From the NCBI GenBank assembly GCA_021018995.1, contig CM037598.1, positions 70,140,671 through 70,204,670 on the forward strand: a DNA stretch of 64,000 nucleotides, in the 5' to 3' direction. The DNA comes from Chloranthus sessilifolius (Eukaryota; Streptophyta; Magnoliopsida; Chloranthales; Chloranthaceae). Position numbers and translations under genes: made by a program. A model generated the notes under the pieces. That model ran no database searches and was not told the origin of the DNA. It was given only the letters and a program-made list of their open reading frames with translations. This document shows, piece by piece, positions 58,031 through 64,000 of the stretch (its first letter is position 1; every line of letters begins with the position of its first letter).

Positions 58031-59450
58031 AACAATGCTTTACTTTGGTTTGCTGATTATGCATAGATTGTATTCTTGTACTATAACTTATTGTATTTGA
58101 ATTCGAAACAAATATGCATTGTTACCACCGAGAAAGGAAATGATCAAAGGTCATTTATTGGCTCGTTTGTGCCCAAAATGTCCCACCTTATACTCAGTTA
58201 CCTTTTTTCACCCCCTTTATTTATTTCTTGATAAGCCATGATAACCATACCTCGACACCATTTCTGAATATTTAAACCCTACCCTTCAATTTCTGAGAAA
58301 TTGGAAACGAGGGATGAGAATAAATGAGATAAGAGTAAGTGGAAAGGCATGAGAGTGGTGTTTACCGGGAACATGGGGTAGAAATATACATGAAGAATTA
58401 TATATGAAAAAGGGGAGAGAGAAAAAAAAATATTATATATATAGTGGAAAAGGTAGAAAAGAGAAATTAATGAAGAACATGAGGTGGTATTCTAAAGGAA
58501 GATGAAGGAATAAAAAGGAGAAAATTTGAGCAAAAAATAAAATGAGAGAAAAATTATGAAAAATGCAGAAATAGGGGGAGTGAAAATGAGAAATCTAAGT
58601 GTACCCTTTTTTCGATTTCTCAGAAAAATTTGGATCTAGTTTCTTCTTTCTTAAACTTCATCCGAGCCCCATTAAACCTTAGAAAAAAACCTTTCTGATC
58701 CGATCTCGGGTGGTAAATACCTTGTGGAGAGTGATCATGCAATAACTACGGTACATAGTATACCATGCTTAAAATACAAACATTATTCTTCTATGAGATT
58801 ACTGTTTAATTTCTTTGATACATCGTCTTTCTTATATCATATGAGATTCTTTAAATTGTGTTGTAACTCCATCTCAAATATGAGTGAAAATGTAAGTCAT
58901 TCATCGAAGTGACTTTTTTGTGAGCGTATACCTAAGGTGAGGATTGAGTCAAAACTTAGGATCTGATGGTTTCAGGTTTGGATTAATCCAGAGATAGGAA
59001 TGATTTAAGCATTGGCACAGGCACACAGAACACTCTAGGCATGGATGAAAGATTGATCTAAGGATTAGAGCATTTGATAGAGTGGAGTAAACAATAGTAG
59101 GATTGTCATGGTATCGATATTTGAAAATAAAAATTTATATGTTGAAATGATTACAGGTTTTGATTTTTAAATGTATATATTATATATGAAAACCAATCTT
59201 GAAAATTCTTTTACCGATGATTTTAAAACAGTTTTTGAAGTTTGTGGGCGTCTTCACTGAAAACCCTCAGGAGACACAACTCTTCCACTAGGGATCACCT
59301 AGGGGTTTAAAGGCTTGTTGCATACGCTAAATGCAATCGTCCTCCCTACGAAATGACTCCTTAATTTCTTAGATTAGCCTCTATAATATTAGAATAATTT
59401 GCTTCTGGGTTATGGTTTTAATGTTGTCTTTACTCGAGGACTAGCAAAGT
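58031..59450. other. Internal 3' region of the gypsy element
   Basis: AT-rich and purine-rich (58310-58600), no ORF with a motif. Confidence 0.4.
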
Positions 59451-59464
59451 TGAGGTTTGGGGTG
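59451..59464 (+). other. Polypurine tract of the gypsy element
   Basis: TGAGGTTTGGGGTG directly precedes the 3' LTR, after ACTAGCAAAG, as in Athila/Tat elements. Confidence 0.7.
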
Positions 59465-60881
59465 TGATCGGACTTTAAAATTGTATAAATTATCCCCAAG
59501 TCCCGGCTTAGTTAATCCTCACTTAACTGCTAATGTGCGCTTTTAGTTCATATTGTGTTGCAACTGGTATAAAAGTTGATTAATTAATAAAAATGTTAAA
59601 AGAGCAAAAATATGAAGAAACCCAAGCAAACGGCAAGGATCCAAAGGGAAGCAGCTAGAACGAAGGCTTACGCAAAGGTCTTACCGATTGATCGAACGAG
59701 ATTTTCAACCGATCATGATAGCGCAACAGAGAGGAGCCCACAAAGAAGAAAACATAGCAAAAATGGATCGGTCGAGGCATCAAATTCAACCGATTAAAAT
59801 TCATAAAGCTTCAGAGAAATAAGAAGAGACCAGTCAGGACTCAGCCGGCTGGTCGGGAATGTTATGCACAGAACGAGGAGAATAAAAGGAGAATATTTCG
59901 ACGATCAGGACCCAGTCGACTGGTCTGGAAATTAATGAAAACTGAAGCTTCGCGGGGCGTCTTCAACCTGGAGAAGGACTCTAAAGTCGATCGGTCAGTG
60001 CTTCACTTTCGACCGGTCACAACAGAATTTCTGAGCAAAAATCCAGGTTCGCACAGCTGTAGATGAGCTAGGGCCTTATAATCTATAAATAAGGACCCTA
60101 GGGTTAGGTTTTAGGGGACTCACACGCCATAGCTTTTCTAGAGAGCTCTGACATGAGTTTTTGTAGTTTAGGTTAGGAATAGTTCTGGAATAGAGGGAAA
60201 TCAGATGTAACCATCAATCGGAGCCTGCATCAGCGATGATGGAGGTCTCTGAGTTGATGCACGCTTAAAGCTTCAGGCTGAATATTTTGTAAATTTTAGA
60301 TAAGTATTTAAATGAATTGTTATTTCTTTTTTTATTGTGAATTTCATTTATGATATGATTACGTGTTTGAGATTTCGACTAGATTAAGAACGCAATGGTA
60401 ACGCTGTAATCTTATTTAGTTTAATTTCAGTGGCGTTGTAGGGATTGGGGTTAGTCTAGATAGGATATTCACTGACGAACTAGGCCTTGTAGGGTAGTTT
60501 TGTTGGTTCGTGCAATGGTTCTTTGACTATTAGGTTTGTCTAACTCATGATTAGATCTACCTATTTCATATACGAAGTGACCGAGCTTGTAGCCAGAAGC
60601 GGGAGTATCAGGGATTCACGATAGAAAAGAAATAGGATTTATTATTTATGGATCTGGAATCCAAGAGAGACTCTAGTCTGCTTTCTCCTTTCTTACTTCT
60701 ATAACTATGTAGATTTCTTTTATTTGTTTTAGACTACTATAGGAAATCTAATGCTATAAAATTCTTGGTAAAATAGAATTAAATAAGTGATAAATGATAA
60801 ATCTCTGTGGTTCAACACCCTTATACTTGTCCTAGTACATTCGAACTTGTGCACTTGCAAGGTTATATTTTAAGGTGATCA
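59465..60881 (+). repeat. 3' LTR of the gag-only gypsy element
   Basis: It is 1417 bp long and differs from the 5' LTR by scattered transitions and by lack of the 137-bp segment between U3 sites and the TATA box. The pairs of GACCGGTC sites are still recognisable at about 59680-60020. Confidence 0.9.
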
Positions 60882-63480
60882 TGTGTGATACTATGACCTT
60901 GATAAAAGGTGAAAAGATGAGAAATTTGTATACTTTAGTAGGCAACACAATCAGCGATAGTCGTGTTGCGGCTACGTATGATTGTAAGGATCTCTCATAT
61001 TTGTGGCACAAGAAGCTTGGTGACATGAGTGAATGTGGGCTGACATAGTCATAAAGAATAAAGCGATTTCTGACATACAAAATTGTAAACTGAACTTTTG
61101 TGAACAGTGCATCTTCAGAAAGCAGAAAAAGTTAATTTCTTCATAGGAAAGCATACTTCGAAGGGACTAATTGATTACATATATTCAGATGTATGGGGGC
61201 CGGCTAAAGTCACTTTAGTAGGTGGAGCCAACTAATTGTGTCATTCATAGATTACTACTCTAGGAAAGTTTGGCTATATCCGATTAAGAATAAGTCGGAT
61301 GTGTTTTAGAAATTTAGGCAATGGCAGAGTATGATTGACAAGTAGATAGACAGAAAGGTGAAGATTCTCAGATAAGATAATGATGAGAAATACTTGTCAT
61401 CAAATTTCAAGGCTTACTGTGGAAATTAAGGAATTATTAGACACTTTATAGCTTCTGAAAATCCTCAACGAAATGGCTTAGTCGAGAGGATGAATAGAAC
61501 TCTATTAGAAAAAGTGCGGTGTATGTTGAATCATTCAGGCTTGAGTCATGGGTTCTGGGAAAAGGCAGTGAACACAATATGTTACTTGGTCAACTGGTCG
61601 CCTTCAGCAATATTGAACTTAAAAACTGTAGATGCAGTTTGGTATGGAAGACATGGAAGTTACTCTCACTTGAGGGTGTTTGGATGTGCGACGTATGCAT
61701 TTCAAGGAATTGAACGATCCAAGTTGGATGCTAAATCCAAAAAGTGTAATTTGATTGGCTATGGTGAAGGAGTCAAAGGATGTCATTTGTGGGATACATA
61801 ATCTCCCAAAGTGATTATTGAAAGAAATGTTACTTTCAATGAATATGAGTTTCCAATGAAAAAGGCAGAAAACAAACCTCAATCATCTGGTGAATCTCAG
61901 GTATAAGTTGATGTTCAAAGGTATGAGCAAGATGAGAAAGATAATGAAGGCTCTGAAATAAAGCATGGTGACACAATTTCTCAAGATTTGCAGTCCCAGG
62001 TACCGATTCTGGTTCAAGCTACCATGAGAAGGTCAGAAAGGATAAAAAAGTGTCCTAAAAAGTTTAAAGATATGGTTTCTTTAAGCCCTGCACTTATCAC
62101 AGAGAATGGGAAACCAAGCACAGTTCCAGAAGCTCGGGTAGATAAAGATGCAGTAAAGTGACAGTTAGCTATGGAAGAAGAATGACGGTCACTTTTGAAG
62201 AATGAGATTTGAGATCTCATGAAACTTCCTAAAGGGAAGAGGGTCATCGGTTGTAAATGGGTCTTTTGAAAGAAAGAAGGTGATAAGAGTGTAACTCTGA
62301 AGTTCAGTACAACACTAGTTGCAAAGGGGTTTTCTCATAAATAAGGTATCAATTATAATGAGATATTCTCTTCGATTGCGAAGTACATATTGATTCGCAC
62401 TTTATTGGTCGTCATTGCTTAGAAAGATTTCGAACTAGAATAGATGGATGTGAAAATAGCTTTCCTCCATAGAGATCTTCAGGAAGAGATTTATATGAGA
62501 CGGTCAGAAGAATTTGAAGTAGAAGGGTTAGAATCACTCGTTTGTAGGTTGAAGAAATCCTTATACGGTCCCAAGCAGGCACCCTGGCAGTGGTACAAGA
62601 AGTTTGATTCATATATGCTGAGCATAGGGCATCACAGGGGCAGTATGATTATTGTGCCTACTAGAAAGAGTATTGTAAAGGGGAGAGAATCTTTCTAATT
62701 CTCTATGTAGATAATATGCTGATAGCAACAAGAAGCAAGGTTGAAATCAATAAGCTAAAACGATCATTGAGCCAGAAGTTTGAAATGAAAGATCTTGGTT
62801 CTGCAAATACGATCCTAGGTATGAAAATCACGAGAGATCGCGAGAAGAAGAGGCTTTGGCTAACTCAAAAGACCTTTATCGAAAAACTCCTTAAGAAATA
62901 TAATATGAGTGATGCCAAGCCTGTATCAACTCTCCTAGCATTGCATTTTAAACTCACAAAGAAGATGAGTTCATCCACACATGTAGAAAGGGAATACATA
63001 AAAAATATTCTGTATGTAAATGTTGTTGGGAGCTTGATGTACGTCATGGTGAATACACGACTAGATTTAGCAGAGGCCTTGAGTGTGGTTTGCAAGTATA
63101 TGTCTAATCTGGGTAGAGAGCATTGGCTTGTAGTTAAATGGATATTGAGATATCTGAAAGGTACAACTAGAAAAGGGTTGACGTTTAAAGGTGGAGATAC
63201 ATGCGAGTTGGATCTCTAAGGTTCCGTCGATTCCGACTATGCTGGTGACCTTGACAGAAGAAGGTCTATCATGGGATACGTGTTCGTCTTGGCAGGTGGA
63301 GTTATCAGTTGGAAGTCTATACTTCAAGGGATAATTGTGTTGTTAACTATAAAGGCAGAGTATATGGCAGTTACAGAAGTGGCTAAGGAAGTCTCATGGC
63401 TTAAGGGTTTGATCAACGAATTGGTAAGATTGATGAGAGCACCGATATCTTCTGCGACATTTAGAGTGTCATTCACCTAG
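60882..63480 (+). pseudogene. Copia pol (integrase, RT, RNase H), decayed
   Basis: The reading starts in the pre-integrase region (LWHKKLGDMSE, then CEQCIFRKQ-like near 61100). Integrase parts are YIYSDVWGPAKVTLVGGAN, the GLVERMNRTLLEKVRCMLNH block (61471-61540) and LRVFGCATYAF. RT parts are KLPKGKRVIGCKWVF (about 62226), MDVKIAFLHRDLQEEIYMR (62444) and KKSLYGPKQAPWQWYKKFD (62548). The catalytic YVDD reads YVDN (about 62704-62715). DLGSANTILGMKI and the RNase H block (SDYAGDLDRRRS, KAEYMAVTEVAKEVSWLKGL) follow. At least eight stops and two or more frame changes make it inactive. It is the right half of the copia element. Confidence 0.88.
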
Positions 63481-63728
63481 CAAGGAACCATGTCTTTCAT
63501 GCTAGAAAAAATTATATAGATATTTGATATTATTTTTATCAGAGATATGATAGAAGATGGAGAAATATTGGTTGAGAAGACAATATGAAAGAGAATGCAG
63601 TGGACATGTTGATCAAGCCGGTTACACGGAATAAGTTTAGGCATTGCTTAAACTTGATTAACACTTATAGCAGATGTTGATGTCCATTGGGGCGGTGACA
63701 TGGTTGGGAATGAAACCTAGGTGGAGAT

Positions 63729-64000
63729 TGTTGTTTTGGGTTTAATCCCAATGCACAATTGGAGACATTTTGAGGAGTTGTCTCTGGTCCAAGTCGATTA
63801 ATCGAGCTCTGGGAGCGATCAATTGATTTTGTACGTAAATAAACAAATTTGCTCATGGACTGAAATCGATCGAGCCTAGGAAGTTGATCGATCGATTTGA
63901 GAACATATTGCTAGGTTTATCATGGACTGAAATCGATTGATCGAGTAAGTGGAGTCGATCGATCGATTCTGGGTAGGTTAAGTTTCGCGATTTTGAATGC
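63729..64000 (+). repeat. 3' LTR of the copia element, cut by the window end
   Basis: It starts TGTTGTTTTGGG after the purine tract AGGTGGAGAT and parallels 43980-44260, including the CGATCGATCGAT clusters. Confidence 0.85.

Larger units (their letters stand above)
45938..60881 (+). mobile_element. Gag-only Ty3/gypsy element (Athila/Tat-like) inside the copia element
   Basis: LTRs at 45938-47491 and 59465-60881 both start TGATC and end GATCA. Target duplications are TGCGT and TGTGT, one transition apart. The internal order is tRNA-Asp-like primer site, gag remnant (47886-49239), a second promoter-like region (49470-49780), an accessory ORF (49998-52301), then LTR-like segments (52.4-58.0 kb), and a polypurine tract (59451-59464). 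No protease, reverse transcriptase or integrase is present, so it would need enzymes from a partner. Confidence 0.85.
43980..64000 (+). mobile_element. Ty1/copia element (Tnt1/Tork-like), split and running off the window
   Basis: The order is 5' LTR (43980-44749), Met primer site (44752), gag-protease remnant (44778-45937), insertion of a gypsy element (45938-60881), pol remnant (60882-63480), polypurine tract (about 63714-63728), 3' LTR (63729 onward, cut by the window end). Gag, zinc knuckle, protease, integrase, reverse transcriptase and RNase H are all traceable and all interrupted by stops or frame changes. The lineage is inferred from the integrase and RT motifs. Confidence 0.88.

Noticed and set aside
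60882-63480. Endogenous pararetrovirus as source of the reverse transcriptase
   Set aside because: The order integrase, RT, RNase H with LTRs and a Met primer site is that of a Ty1/copia element.
1-64000. tRNA, rRNA or organelle DNA insertions
   Set aside because: None recognised by eye; the only tRNA-like matches are short primer-binding sites.

Overview
The window is nuclear DNA of a flowering plant. It is AT-rich, has spliceosomal introns with GT/AG borders, and is packed with plant-type transposons: Ty1/copia and Ty3/gypsy LTR elements, hAT, Mutator-like and Tourist MITEs. The species cannot be named from sequence; very large transposon-filled introns are common in early-diverging angiosperms, which is only a hint.

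One intact host gene is present. It lies on the minus strand (15642-42045) and encodes a DEAD-box RNA helicase of the ROK1/DDX52 (plant RH57) type. Twelve exons join in frame into 1593 nt (530 residues plus stop) with every helicase motif present. Exons are only about 6% of the locus, and intron 7 alone is 16.8 kb. The 5' flank carries three telo-box-like motifs exactly 30 bp apart, fitting a ribosome-biogenesis gene.

Left flank (1-15.5 kb): the 5' end of an Athila-type gypsy element on the minus strand (LTR 1052-2511, tRNA-Asp-type primer site). Next comes a decayed plant-mobile-domain (PMD) ORF on the minus strand, apparently an antisense accessory ORF of a Tat-type element whose LTR is at 5543-6837. 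An inverted second Tat-type LTR with primer site (8447-9751) follows, then MITEs.

Introns of RH57 (15.9-42 kb): many MITEs of several families, a non-autonomous copia element (26767-29247), an RTE-like LINE end, two copies of a non-autonomous hAT element (30623-34092 and 35484-36407), and a coding-free LTR element (30748-33435) inserted in the first hAT copy.

Right flank (42.4-64 kb): a Tourist MITE and a near-perfect 205-bp foldback, then a nest. A Tnt1/Tork-like copia element (43980 to beyond the window) is split by a gypsy element (45938-60881) with 5-bp target duplications. That gypsy element keeps gag and an accessory ORF but no pol, and itself holds further LTR-like segments, one of them split by a 2250-bp solo LTR (55111-57360).

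Most unusual observation: seven unrelated LTR types here each carry their own short palindrome, repeated as pairs or arrays. In four or five of them the start-to-start spacing is about two helical turns (exactly 22 bp in the clearest cases). In the nested gypsy element, and in the Tat/PMD element, the same palindrome also sits in front of the accessory ORF, as if one DNA-binding factor served both the LTR and an internal promoter.
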